NCBI GenBank assembly: GCA_038025085.1
Contig: CM076154.1
Span: 20,966,501-21,030,500 of the forward strand
Reading direction: 5' to 3'
Source of the DNA: Tetragonia tetragonoides
Lineage: Eukaryota > Streptophyta > Magnoliopsida > Caryophyllales > Aizoaceae
DNA length: 64,000 bases
The position numbers and the translations under genes are program-made. Every line of letters starts with the position of its first letter. Within the stretch, counting starts at the first letter, position 1. Positions 12,085 through 23,215 of the stretch are shown one piece after another. The notes under the pieces are model-generated. The model was not told the origin of the DNA and did no database searches. It saw only the letters and a program-made list of their open reading frames with translations.

Positions 12085-12498
12085 ATGGTGATAGTAAATT
12101 TGGTGTGTTTTCACTTGTGGTATTGCTCTGCTCTACTATTCTTCGGATTTCTACCACCACATCCCAGATAATTTTCATACCTTCTCACCCTAGCCTTGTT
12201 ATACCATTTGAAAAGTCCTCTTGATTCATGGCATACATATTTTCGTAACACTTCATGTTCATTAAACATTAAAATCTACTACTTTGACTCGATGATCTTT
12301 AGATGAGAAAACCAAGTTGAGTATTTTCTACTAGTTAAAGGTATAAGTTAGTTTGATTACATATCCTGTAATACTCATTTATGCTCATAAATTGTGACAT
12401 GTACCACTTTCCGCTCATAGTTATGATTTGCTATTTTGTTTCTAGTGTTAGGAGTCAATTTGCCCGAGGACGAGCAAAAAGTTAAGTGTGGGGGAATT
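11078..12498 (+). other. Athila post-pol region without a recognisable env-like gene
   Basis: It opens with the GGCAACCCAAGGGAG motif region (about 11131) common after pol in Athila-like elements. A first polypurine-like box, AAGTGTGGGGGGGAGA, lies at 11235-11250. An A-run of about 32 nt is near 12050-12080. The real PPT is next to the 3' LTR. Only short, unconvincing frames are seen, so the env-like gene found in some Athila elements is absent or decayed beyond recognition. Confidence 0.6.
12484..12498 (+). other. Athila polypurine tract
   Basis: AAGTGTGGGGGAATT lies directly before the 3' LTR, after the GAGGACGAGCAAAAAG stretch usual in this group. It primes plus-strand DNA synthesis. Confidence 0.85.
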
Positions 12499-14615
12499 TT
12501 ATAAGTGCCAAAATGACGACATATTTAATCTCTTATACTTAGTACTTTATGCCTATTTTGTGCAAGAATAGTCATTTTAGCTCATATAGTGATTTAGAAA
12601 ACAAAAGAACACATAACGTGAAAATTGAGCTAAACTCGTATTTTTGACAGTTTTGACAGGTCTACTGTATTTTGGCCATAACGCACTCGTCCGATATCGA
12701 AACCAGATGATTCAAAAAATTGCGGAAACCGTGCAACAAGAGCTACAACTTTCATGTTTTGAGTAACTTCAAATTCGGTGAGGAACTGATACGAAATTGG
12801 GTCACAAGAAGCAGCTGTCAAATTGTCAAGGAAATTACGTCTACGTGGTTCTATCTTGCAAATAATTGTTGGACTGTGTTTCTATTCTTTTCAAACACAC
12901 ATCCCAAGATGATTGCCAAGGTATAGGACCCCACTATGCTGCCAAAATGTCAGATGAAGATTAAGTTGGGAAGAAAATGAGTTTCTTAGCACACATGCGA
13001 CATATCTCAACATTTCCAATTGATAATAGTCAAAAATGAGTTGGCCCGGCTGATGGATATATAGTATTAGCTTGGCACTTTCTTCATGAGCATTAAATGG
13101 GCAAGCAACATAGTAAGACAACCAGCAACAAACATGAATCAGAGAAGAAATTTGAGTCGGTTTGTTGAATAAGAAAGTCTGCAATGGCGGCAACATGTGA
13201 AAAAAATGAGCAACACCAAGCATGTTGTGAACATCCTCTCTATATCAATAGGGGCGGCAAAATAGGGTGATGAGAAAAAACACCAGGTAGCTAGCCATAC
13301 AAGTAGCTTGTGAATTGCGATGTCATTGGTGAGCAAATGAACAAGAGGTCTTGGCCTATAAAAGGACACACACATGAGGAGTTGAGAAAACGAACTCTCA
13401 GATACACAAAAAGGGAGCTACAATACCATAGTAGCAAACAAAGGAAAAAGAAGTGAGAGAGAGAGAGAGAGAGTATAATTAGTGCTAGGATATTAACTTA
13501 GCTAACATTAAGTTAAGGTCTTAGTAATTAATTGACATTGAAGTTTTGGGGCATACATTTGGAGCTAAGACACCTGCACTTAGAGATAGAAGTAACACCC
13601 GGGAGCTATTCAATGAGTCCTTCTATTCCCTTTTTCTTCCATTTTCTTTGTGTATGTTATTATGTTAGCTTAAGTTTCTTGGGCAAGAACATGTAATTGA
13701 CTCTTGATATTTTGGTTTATGAGATATATATTGTGTGCTTAATTTTATGTGTTTGGTATTTTTGAATATTATCTTAAACTTATGACATATCTTATGTGAA
13801 GCATGCTTAATTAATTTAAATTGGCCACTTAGGTTAATTTACATGTTTCTCTTGCTAGGTTAATTAATCTTAATTAATTAATCAAAGTAGCAACTAATAA
13901 TAGATTAAGAGTTGAAGCTTTTCTTACTCAATAATTTATTATTAGAGTTTTAACATAGATTGAATTTTATTTTAGTTGGAGCATTCTTATTAAAATAAGT
14001 CTAATAGTTGGTGATGTCTTCTTAATCGCAATGCAATTAATTAAACTGATTTAATTCATGCTTTCTTTGTCAACTCAGTTAACTTAATTACGATTTAACT
14101 TACATACTTATATGTGGTTAAATTAAACTAATGAGAAGATAGGGAATTCACTTGCATTTAAGATAATTCTACAGTCAACTTATTCAATAACCATTCACAT
14201 GATCGATGATTAAATTCATATATATTGATAAAATTGCATGTCTCTTGCCTATTGTTGTTATTGCTCTTTTATCACTTTTAAAATTTGCGTCTTTAATTAG
14301 TTAGTAGATTTTTATTGTAACTTTTCATTAGTTAATCCACCGCTTAAAAATCCTCCCAAAACTTGTGTATTTTAAGACAAAAATAGAAATTAGTTCATTT
14401 TAGTAGAATTGTAGTCGTAGTAATTTTATTTTCTTTAGTTTATAAATTTAACTTTACTTAGTTTTTATTTTTAATTTAGGTAATTAATTTAACTTTAGCA
14501 ACATAATCTCTGTGGGATCGACCCTTACTTACCTACCCTATCTACTAGTTAGTTAGAGTTCGTGAGTGAATCATCCCTTTATATTAACTTGTAGTGTCTG
14601 CGACAGCACTCGACA
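12499..14615 (+). repeat. Athila 3' LTR
   Basis: About 2117 bp, ending ACTCGACA and followed by the CTTAC duplication. Its first two bases are TT rather than the TG of the 5' LTR, a likely point mutation. It shows the pre-insertion state of the LINE site (GATTTAACTTACATACTT at about 14091). A TATA-like CTATAAAAGG lies near 13357. Confidence 0.9.
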
Positions 14616-17600
14616 CTTACCAGATACATTTCCAAATGTTCTTTAGTGCAAGGCCAATTTTGTATGAAAATCATCATGTACACTCCACAATCGTAGTTGT
14701 ATGATCATGGATTTCAAAGACTCATTATTTACGATGGTTTGGAAGATCATAAATATACTATATAATAAATTAGTAAGCAAGTATACCCGTTCTTTTGGTT
14801 TGGAAGATCAGGGACGTGAAATCTCCATTTTGGGAAATCAACTGCCTAGTTGAATATTGATATATAACTTTTCATGGAATGCAAGAGATTGATTTCCATT
14901 TCTGGATTACTCGGCCATTTATTGCCAGCAATTGAGTCCAACTTCGATATAACATGGTTGTCCAGATCAAAAGCATATGCAAACCAATGGTCACCTTCAC
15001 AAACCGACAAGAATGTCTACAAGACACATACAACCAAATAACTATGTTTCATAATCTTTATCATTCTTTCGAAGTATAGATAATATAGGAAAATGAATTA
15101 AACAACATACATGTTGACAGTCAAATGGACGAAGTCCAATTTTTTCAAACTCTTTATTCAAACCCTTCACTTCAGGGTCAAAATTCAACATCGCTAGGAA
15201 TATCCAAGGTTCGACAATGATAGATGCTGAAAGATATGTAATAAAGAAAAATTTAACAACTCCATTTATCATGCTCTTCCAAGGATTTTGTGTTTTATAT
15301 ACTGTCTTACCCCTGCTCTAGGAGGTAATACATATCTCCGACCGCATTCCCGAGCCCACCAAATATTCCTCATGTAGCACCATACATTCACAACTTGTAT
15401 ATCCATCAAATTACTTGCCAAGTATAATGGCTCAATATCATTTCTAAAATACTCATAAAACTCAAATTTGCTTACCGAAGATCGAACCCACGATGTAGGT
15501 TTCGTTACTGTTGCCATATCACTAGCCGACAAATAATAACAATGGGTCTCCGCAATGGCTCCCCTTAATACAAAATATAAATTAAACTCATCTAAATTAA
15601 AATATATGACACAATGATTGTCGATATGCATAGCTTTAAAATTTGATAAAATGAAACTTACTCTGTTGACTCTATTAACCTTAATATTTGACTTTCATCA
15701 ATTTCAAAGCGATTCAATAGGAATTGCTGCAAGGTCGTCGGCTTTTTTCCTCCTTCAACTTGACTACCTTCTATGCTTTCATCCAACCAAGTTTGCTTTG
15801 AATCCCCCTATCCCTTTGTGACAATTTCATCAACTACGTTCACTAACCGACCAAAATTCAACTTCCTTTGCATGGGAACACAAGGAAGATAATGGGAGTT
15901 GCCATAATCCCCTTGGTAACGGCTTCATCATTGGTCAGTTTTATTAATGATTTGCAATGACAATTTTTAAAACTTTTGTTTCAACCGAGGATGAAGCCTC
16001 ACCATCTAAACACCTACATTTTCCTTCATCCAAATCTAGTTTTACCCCATTCACACCTAAACCTTTGACATTCCCTTTCATTTTCTCCTCTTTCAAAATC
16101 TCTCTTGGTGTCAACAAATAAGCTCGCTCATAAGTCAAACTACGCTCTTCTTCAACCATCACTACACATGGCTTATTCATCACCTTCACCATTTTTGGAT
16201 AACAGAGTTCCTCCATGGCCACCTTCAAATAAATCATATTTTATTATCTCGAGTGGAATTTACCAATCATATGCTAATACAAATGATATAATAAATTAAT
16301 TGGACTCTTTTTGGACTTACATGATGCCAAATTTTTTTCGGTACCAAATCATGCGTACCCTCTGTGTACAAAGGGCCATGAACTTCTTTCGGATGGCGCT
16401 CACCATAGATTACCTTCGTAACATCCAATATCTACAATATTATTTATCAAAATAATAAATATATGCAGCCCGTATTTGGAGGTGGTGTTTCTTGCAAGAA
16501 TACAATGTAAGAATAGATTATTTCAAGTACATTCACCATGGTTGGATTAAATAGGGGTTTAGGTGGTCCTCTCAGGTGATGAAACCATTTGTTTTTCCAA
16601 TTGCTTCACCACATATCATTTACCAATACAATATAACTAATTAAGTACATGTTACAAGTACGTACCTCGGCTATTCCATACTGACTTGTTGCCTCATTGA
16701 AATCCTCCTTCACAGCTTCATTCATTATTGCCCTCTTAGTCCATGCACAAACCTTTGTCAGCTTCATGTGATTTCCTCCCCACCCTATCACTCTTCTTCT
16801 ATCCAACCGATCAAGGTAGAACATCTACAATTAAATTTTTAATTAAGTTAAATATCATAATCAAAGTAAACAACTTTAATTATTGGATTAAAATTTGTAT
16901 ATTCTACTTACCACTAACATCATCAAGCAACCACCATAACCAACATACTTGGATCCACCACGTTTTCCAACTGGTTCTAGGGGATCAACCTCGCCCTTCT
17001 CTTTCTTTTCCTCCATTTTCTTCTCCCTATTTTCTCTCACCTTCCGCTTGACAGCAATCAACTCATCCAATACAAGAGATGCCCAATCATACTCTTTAGG
17101 GTTCAATATGTTCAAGGCTATTTTCAACATCCTAGGTCTTATCCGATAACTTTGACTTGGGCATAAAAAGTTCCCAATGATATAAATCAAGAAGTGTATC
17201 TTAAAATTAATCGGGGCCGTATGCATTTGGATACAACTGAGTACAGCACTAGGGACTATCCCCCTTTTTTTGTTTGTCCCTTTAACCTTGGAAAATTTCT
17301 CATACATCGCCTTCAAGTTTTTATATACCGTCTTGTTCCTCACTGTACAGTCAATAGAAAGTACCCCCTTTGGGATCCCCAATATCCAAGACACATCGTT
17401 GGGAGTTATCTTCACTTTAACATTTGGCCTAATTTCCAAGCTACAAGTCTTGTCATCAAACTGTTCCATCAGCCAAAATGCCAATTCACGGTCTAGCTTC
17501 AAGTTGTCCATCGCCAACAAGTCCCAAAATCCCATGTCATCAACCCAACTAATTTGATCACTAGTTAAGTTTACTTTTAGACAAACTATCTTCTCGTGCA

Positions 17601-17960
17601 ACCCCCTCAAATTAAGTTCCTTCAATAACATCCTCTTTTGCATTACTACTTCTTCTTTACAAACCAACTTATAACTCATTTAAACATATTTATGTATTTA
17701 ACATCATACAATAGGTCGTACCTTGGGCCGCTTTTCTAAATTTACTTCCTTCTTCCTCTTCATGTTCCTCTTACTAACACCACTAGCCTTTTCCAACACC
17801 ACCACAAGTAAACGATTCTATACTCAAACTACAAACTATCTCTTTCACCTCTTCCACACATTCCTTTGATTCTTCTTTTATGCACCTCATCCATATCATC
17901 CATATCTTCTTTTACTTTACCATATTCATTATATTTTGTCTCCAAAAGGTCTTTGCTCTC
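14616..17960 (-). pseudogene. Ulp1-like (C48 cysteine peptidase) gene, broken; upstream exons
   Basis: Minus-strand exons with plausible GT-AG borders are seen at about 16910-17690, 16666-16824, 16320-16433, 15311-15566, 15113-15230, 14787-15016 and 14621-14690. The N-terminal domain has the SLEIRPNVKVKITPNDVSWI pattern that precedes Ulp1 domains in many plant transposon-associated proteins. The peptidase part shows the His motif (CEGDHWFAYAFDLDNHVISK) and the Cys motif (YDCGVYMM), both catalytic positions of C48 peptidases. An in-frame TAG at 14846-14848 and frame slips near 17800 mark it as a pseudogene. An Athila element splits off its last exon. It may be a gene once carried by a MULE-type transposon; no terminal inverted repeats were found to prove that. 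Confidence 0.65.
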
Positions 17961-18482
17961 ACATCCATCTGCATAGTTTATTATTAGTCCTTATATTTTA
18001 ATTTTAAATATGCTCACGTGATATACTAAACCTACTTTATAATACCTTTAATATTTATCTATTTGAATTCCCATTTTACCTTGCACAATAAATCACTACC
18101 TAATTGTGCCAATATTCAATTCCAATTTCCACTATCATTACATGCTTAAATATAATACCTTTAATAATGAACTATTTTATTTCCCACAATATAATAACCG
18201 TTTTTGCATATACTTAGCCCTAATAGTTCATGAATAATGATCTAAAAGTACCCAAATATTTAACCAAAAGTATATAAATACTAAACCCGAGCTTCATAGA
18301 AAAGGTTCAAAATTAATTTCACAAAAAAAGGGTTCAAAAATTAATTATATGGAAAAATTTCATTAGATATAGTTTTCCTAATTTGTTGTGTTTTATAGAT
18401 ACTCCCCAAAAAAATAAAAGGGAAAAAAACTGAAAACATAAGAGGAAAAATGGGAAAACGGGGGTAAAAAGAAGTGTAAAAC
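17961..18482. other. AT-rich spacer
   Basis: No gene or element is recognised. It is the 5' flank of the Ulp1-like pseudogene, up to the outer end of a Tat-type LTR at 18483. Confidence 0.5.
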
Positions 18483-19808
18483 TGTAAGAACTCTCGCCTT
18501 TCGGCGCTAATTGAAATATTTAGTTGGAATTAATGATTCGTAAATAATATGTCATATGCAACATGATTAATTGTGCTAGGGGAAATAATAAGTAAATAGC
18601 GAAGTCGCCACCAATTTTTAAGAAAACAATTGGAAACCATCAAAAGTGCACCCAATTCCTATTAGGAATTGACTCATACCCAAAAGTGGCCAAAGATTGA
18701 GTTCGGGGGTGTGGGTACGAAAAAGATAAAACGAATCCTATCTAAATCGCCCGAATTAACGGCCTCTACTAATCTTATCCATGTTGATTCATAATTCAAC
18801 ATCGCAAGGTTCCAAATAGATGCGGTCATCCAAAATCCTAAACTAACTAGGTGAGTTGAATATACCAAATTACCTAAAGTTATCGCTTTACACATATTAT
18901 CCAATTGCATGCATTAATTAACAAGTATAAACCAAACCAATAATAAGACAAAAGAAATAAATCTCCACCTTACCATTCTTGCTAAATGCGCCCAAATTGC
19001 AATATGCACATCAATGAGATTGTTAGAAATTTCAATGAAAGTAATAAATACAAGCAAAATAGTAAAAATATGTTAAAATGCAATTTAGGGCTAAGTATAT
19101 GCAAAAACGCTAATTATATATTAATATGCTAATTAAATATGCTAATCATGCAAAGATGCAATATTTATACTAAACATGCATTAAACTAATTAAAACATGC
19201 AAATCAATTATTTAGACATGAATATGAATAATAACAAACTATGTATGCATGCTAGAGTAATTAAAACATGCTATTCAACCATAATCATAATCAAAGTAAA
19301 ACATGATTTGAAAAAGTGTTTTGAAAGATTGAGAAAATTGCCCTCAGGTTAACCTTTTATTGCACTAGAATTGAATATCAATTCCTCTTGTATTTGCTTT
19401 GCTCTTGTGTATGGACTTGCTCTTGAATGAGGCTTGATGAATGCTTAAATGATTTGATTAGGGTTGCATGAGAGAAAGAAGAGAGAGAGATTAGGGTTCT
19501 CTCGAGTTTGATGGGTGAAATCCCGTAATAATCAGTGTTGGTCTCGAAAAACGGAGTTTAGTGGAGTATTTATAGGAATTGGGTCGAAGAAAATAGGAAA
19601 TTAGGGTTCCTGGGCCAAAAATAGTGCCCAGCGGCCTCGACAATGCCGCATGAGCTCCAGCGGCGTGCCGCTAGGGCCGGCGGCCCGTTTCACTACCTCC
19701 ACTCCCACAAAAATGCCGCTGGAGAGCTTGTTCGAGCTCCGATTGGCCTGATTCTTGGTGAGTTGGATGTCTTGTTCAAAGGGATTTTTTTTGACATATT
19801 GTGGGATT
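18483..19808 (-). repeat. Truncated Tat-type LTR, minus strand
   Basis: The minus strand ends GGCGAGAGTTCTTACA, matching the 3' end of the plus-strand LTR at 19809-21318. Much of the 3' half aligns in reverse complement, for example the stretch around 18625-18680 against 21110-21175. The TATA-like box is near 19567-19574 (CCTATAAATA on the minus strand). No PBS follows its 3' end at 18483, so it is a 3' LTR or solo LTR. The TGTAGACACC start is missing: the LTR is cut where element B begins at 19809. The promoter-side half is diverged from B, so it is a different subfamily member. Confidence 0.7.
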
Positions 19809-21318
19809 GTAGACACCCTAAGCGGTTCTCATCCCCTGATACTGCAACGCCCAATGATGATGGTAATGGATTAACATGGACGTAAATAGAAAAGGATATT
19901 GCTCGGAAATCCAGACCAAATTCCTTGAAACCTCAGTCTTTCGATAGCCCTTGTTATAAGGATTCCAACGCCTTTGACCTTGCCTCAATCAGGTGTCCGG
20001 ATCAAGAGATATCGCGTCTCGAAGATTTGGGTCAAAACAGCTCAATCCCGGCCCCCTGGGTCAGTCCAAGGGCAATTTCGTAATTTACAGAGTACAAAAA
20101 GTCAAAAACCCTTGTCACGCGCGCGCCGTCAGGCCTGGCGGCCTTCGCAGGCTACTCGGCGGCCAACGCGTGACAGCGGGAGCCATTAGGCCAGCCTCTG
20201 GCCCCAGTTGCCCTCCGTGTGGCCGCTGAACCTGTTTTTTGGCTGGGCCGACTTTTGGCGCCGAGCTTCTTGCCCTAAGCCCCTAAATTCGTCCCCTAAC
20301 TCTATATATACTCCTTTTCACCCTCTTTTGCAGGAGGTCAGTCAGTTCACAATTTTGAGAGCATTGAGAGCACATATTTCCCCCAAATCAAAGAGAATTC
20401 AGAAATCTGAATATCCAAGCAAGCATTACACCTAGCCTAGCACCCAAGATTGAAGAGCAATCCTAATTCTACTAGTCCCGTTCGAATAGAACGTCCAGGT
20501 TAACCATCCTGAGGGCCTAACTCTTTATTAAATCTCTTGTTTTACTGTTTATTAATCATGTTTTATTTAGCTTTTGATTATGGTTGAATAAATTTGCATG
20601 CTTTGGGTTTTGTATATAATTATGCATGCTTAGTTAATATAAAGTTAGCATCTTTTTATTAGTTTATGCAAGTTTGCATCTTTTCGTAGTTTTTGCATGC
20701 GTATAGTAGCCTCTTAAATTTATTTTAGCATAAAGTTATCGTTTTTACATCATTAATATTCTTTTGAAGATACTAACAGTTTATTAATGTGCATATACAA
20801 TACTTGGCACGTTAAGCAAAGTTGGTAGGTTGGAGCGTTAATTTAATGCTTTATATCTTGTTTATGCTTGTTAATAGTATGCATGTAAATTGGATATAAA
20901 TTGTGCAAAGTAATAACATAGGTAATTTGGTTGTTCTTAACCCGCCTAGTTAATTTAGGATCTCGGACGACCGGATTTGTATGGAACCATACAGTATAAA
21001 TAAATATTTGACATGGATAAGCTTAGTAGAGACCGTTTATATGGGCGATATAGATGAGATTCGTTTTGTTTATTTCGTACCTACATCCCCAAACTCAATA
21101 TTTAGTCCCCATGAGCATGAGTCAATTCTCAATAGGAATTGGGTGCACTTTTGATGGTTTCCAATTGTTTCCTTAAAAATTGGTGGCGGCTTCTTATTTG
21201 CAAATTATTGTTCCTTATAATTAATTTGAATAGCATGCAACACATTATTTAAGAACCATTAATTCCAACTAAAAATCGATTCGCGGACTAAGGCGCCGGA
21301 AAGGCGAGGGTTCTTACA
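19809..21318 (+). repeat. Element B 5' LTR
   Basis: It starts TGTAGACACC and ends GGGTTCTTACA, directly before the PBS, and is about 1510 bp. A GC-rich block (about 20115-20270) precedes a TATATATA box at 20303-20310, the likely promoter. The same arrangement recurs in element C. Confidence 0.82.
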
Positions 21319-21319
21319 G

Positions 21320-21337
21320 TGGCGACTTCACTGGGGA
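21320..21337 (+). other. Element B primer binding site
   Basis: TGGCGACTTCACTGGGGA lies 1 nt after the LTR. It begins TGG, complementary to a tRNA CCA end. Ogre/Tat elements are known to use tRNA-Arg; I did not verify the exact tRNA. Confidence 0.7.
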
Positions 21338-22528
21338 CTTAATAAAATGATGTAATTCGAATACTTATCCATGTCAATAATTTATTTTAGCTATTTGGTT
21401 CAATTACCGTATGTGTTTATATTCTTTGCCTTTGCATCCATATCATTCATACTGCATGCACTATCATCGCAAGATGTCGAAAGACATCACCACTCCATAA
21501 ACAGGATTTACCCTTTGGGAACATTGTCTATGACTTAGGCCAGTGACCCACTCGGTCCGAATTACCTTTGCACATAGTCGTGTTCCACCCCATGGCATTT
21601 ACATGTTTCCATTCGAGATGTGTAAAACGGTACGTCTAGTCTTACTATGCACCCTATAGATGAAAAAACGCATCCGGTCGTGGGTTACCTTATTCAACCA
21701 TTGATTGTGTGAACCATTGCATTATGTCTCATAGTCCATATCAAGGTGCTAATTGGTTTACTTGCCATATTATTAATTGTTTCCTTGCTATGTGATTGGT
21801 TTCCATAGAATATTAGGACTAGATCCCCCCTTAGGATTCTTTTATTGAGTCCTAGTTAGGGAATGTTTCCCTTTTGTTTGCTTGCGCATTTTGTCAGGTT
21901 TACAAATAGAGTCTAGGATCTTTTCTTTTTAGGAAGTAGAATCCCTGTATGACTCTGATGATGCTAGTGACCATGTTAAGAAGACGTTCCTTTCCATAAG
22001 AATTAGATTGCATGCAAATAATATATTCCCGTCAATGATCTTTCACCAAATAAGGAAAAGAGTCCAATTTTATTCCATATGCAAGTCAACAGTATATCTT
22101 TTCCTTAAATTAGGGAATTTCATCGCATATTCAAGTCAAGAGTATTTGTTATTCTAATAAAGTCGAAAGATCATTGGCTAGAATATGCTATTCACATAAA
22201 ATCGCGTCTTTCCCAAAAGATCACCATGTTAAGGATTAGTGCTAGATTCTTTTCCCACATTTGTTTTAAAATAAAACCTTTTCATTTTGTGGAGGTTCCC
22301 ATTTATTTTCTATTTTCTTAAACGGGCCTTTTTATATCAAGATTTGGTAGAAGTAACGATCCCAGTCCTAGGAAGTGGGAGAGAGACGAGTCCAGCAAGA
22401 GGTTAGTCTGCAAGTTGTCGTTCGAACCTTCACCACAATCACAGTTCGTGGGCCCCATTTGGCTCGATTACCTTCGCACACCGCCGCTGTCACCTCAAGC
22501 CTCACCACCCGATTCACCTAAGTCCGCT
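21338..22528 (+). other. Element B untranslated leader
   Basis: About 1.2 kb with no supported gene. A long leader before gag is usual in Tat-lineage elements. Confidence 0.55.
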
Positions 22529-23215
22529 ATGTCTGGAGACGCTGAGAGATCCGTTGATCAAAAGATGGATGACCTTTTAGCCCAAATGGTCACCATGAAT
22601 GCTAGATTCACTGATATGGAAGCCCGTGTCACTAAGTTGGATCCCCCTACTAAGGATGATGATGAGCCCAAGCCCGATGAGGAAAAGGCCGAACCCTCCA
22701 CTAAAGAGGTCCAAGAGCTTCAAGCCAAGCTGAACAGGCGTGAATCTGTCCTAGGCAAGAGTCGTGTCTTCAACGACATGATCATCAATTCAGAAGGCTA
22801 TACTCCCCACATCAAAGGAAAATTTCGCACTAAGTTTTCCATGCCTGAAGTTCCCACTTTCAAAGGAACCGACGATCCACAAGATCACATTAGAGCTTTT
22901 ACTACCGCATTGGGCCTTAGAGGCATTGAACAAGAGCTGTATGTTCACCTCTTTCCCCAAGCCTTGGATCCTGCTGTCAGGCCCTGGTTCTTCAAGTTGC
23001 CCACCCAAAAGCTGGAAAAATGGGAAGATCTATCCACATTGTTCCTCCAGAGATATGTTAACAATGTCTTGCCACCCATGACATTGAGAGAGTTGGACAT
23101 CACCAAGCAAGGTGATAAAGAAGGATTCACCAATTTCGTGAGAAGATGGAGGACTAAAGTTGCTGAAATGATTGATCATCCATCTGAAAGGGATCAAATC
23201 AGAATGCTAGTCTAA
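22529..23215 (+). CDS. Element B gag, capsid part
   Basis: The start is chosen at the ATG at 22529 (MSGDAERSVDQKMDDLLAQM). The open frame reaches further upstream but has no ATG there. A predicted coiled coil is followed by the Tat-type capsid: FSMPEVPTFKGTDDPQDHIR, LYVHLFPQALD, and the MTLRELDITKQG block. A single TAA at 23213-23215 interrupts what otherwise continues in the same frame into the zinc-knuckle and protease region. The capsid is closely similar in layout to the gag of element C (28456-29148). Confidence 0.85.
   Translation: MSGDAERSVDQKMDDLLAQMVTMNARFTDMEARVTKLDPPTKDDDEPKPDEEKAEPSTKEVQELQAKLNRRESVLGKSRVFNDMIINSEGYTPHIKGKFRTKFSMPEVPTFKGTDDPQDHIRAFTTALGLRGIEQELYVHLFPQALDPAVRPWFFKLPTQKLEKWEDLSTLFLQRYVNNVLPPMTLRELDITKQGDKEGFTNFVRRWRTKVAEMIDHPSERDQIRMLV

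Larger units (their letters stand above)
2172..14615 (+). mobile_element. Athila-type Ty3/gypsy LTR retrotransposon
   Basis: This is a complete element by structure: two LTRs of about 2.1 kb (2172-5656, enlarged by a LINE, and 12499-14615), a tRNA-Asp-type PBS, gag-pol, and a polypurine tract. A perfect 5-bp target duplication, CTTAC, flanks it at 2167-2171 and 14616-14620. The tRNA-Asp primer site, the protease motif DLGAS and the gag motif GEDPHRHLKEFH all point to the Athila lineage. Several frameshifts and at least one nonsense codon make gag-pol non-functional. The two LTRs differ by scattered substitutions and small indels, so the insertion is not recent. No env-like gene is recognised between pol and the 3' LTR. 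Confidence 0.9.

Noticed and set aside
11078..12480. Env-like gene in the Athila element
   Set aside because: Only short frames without a signal peptide plus transmembrane pair were seen.
16743..17557. Plus-strand frames over the Ulp1-like pseudogene
   Set aside because: They are antisense to the better supported minus-strand exons with splice sites.
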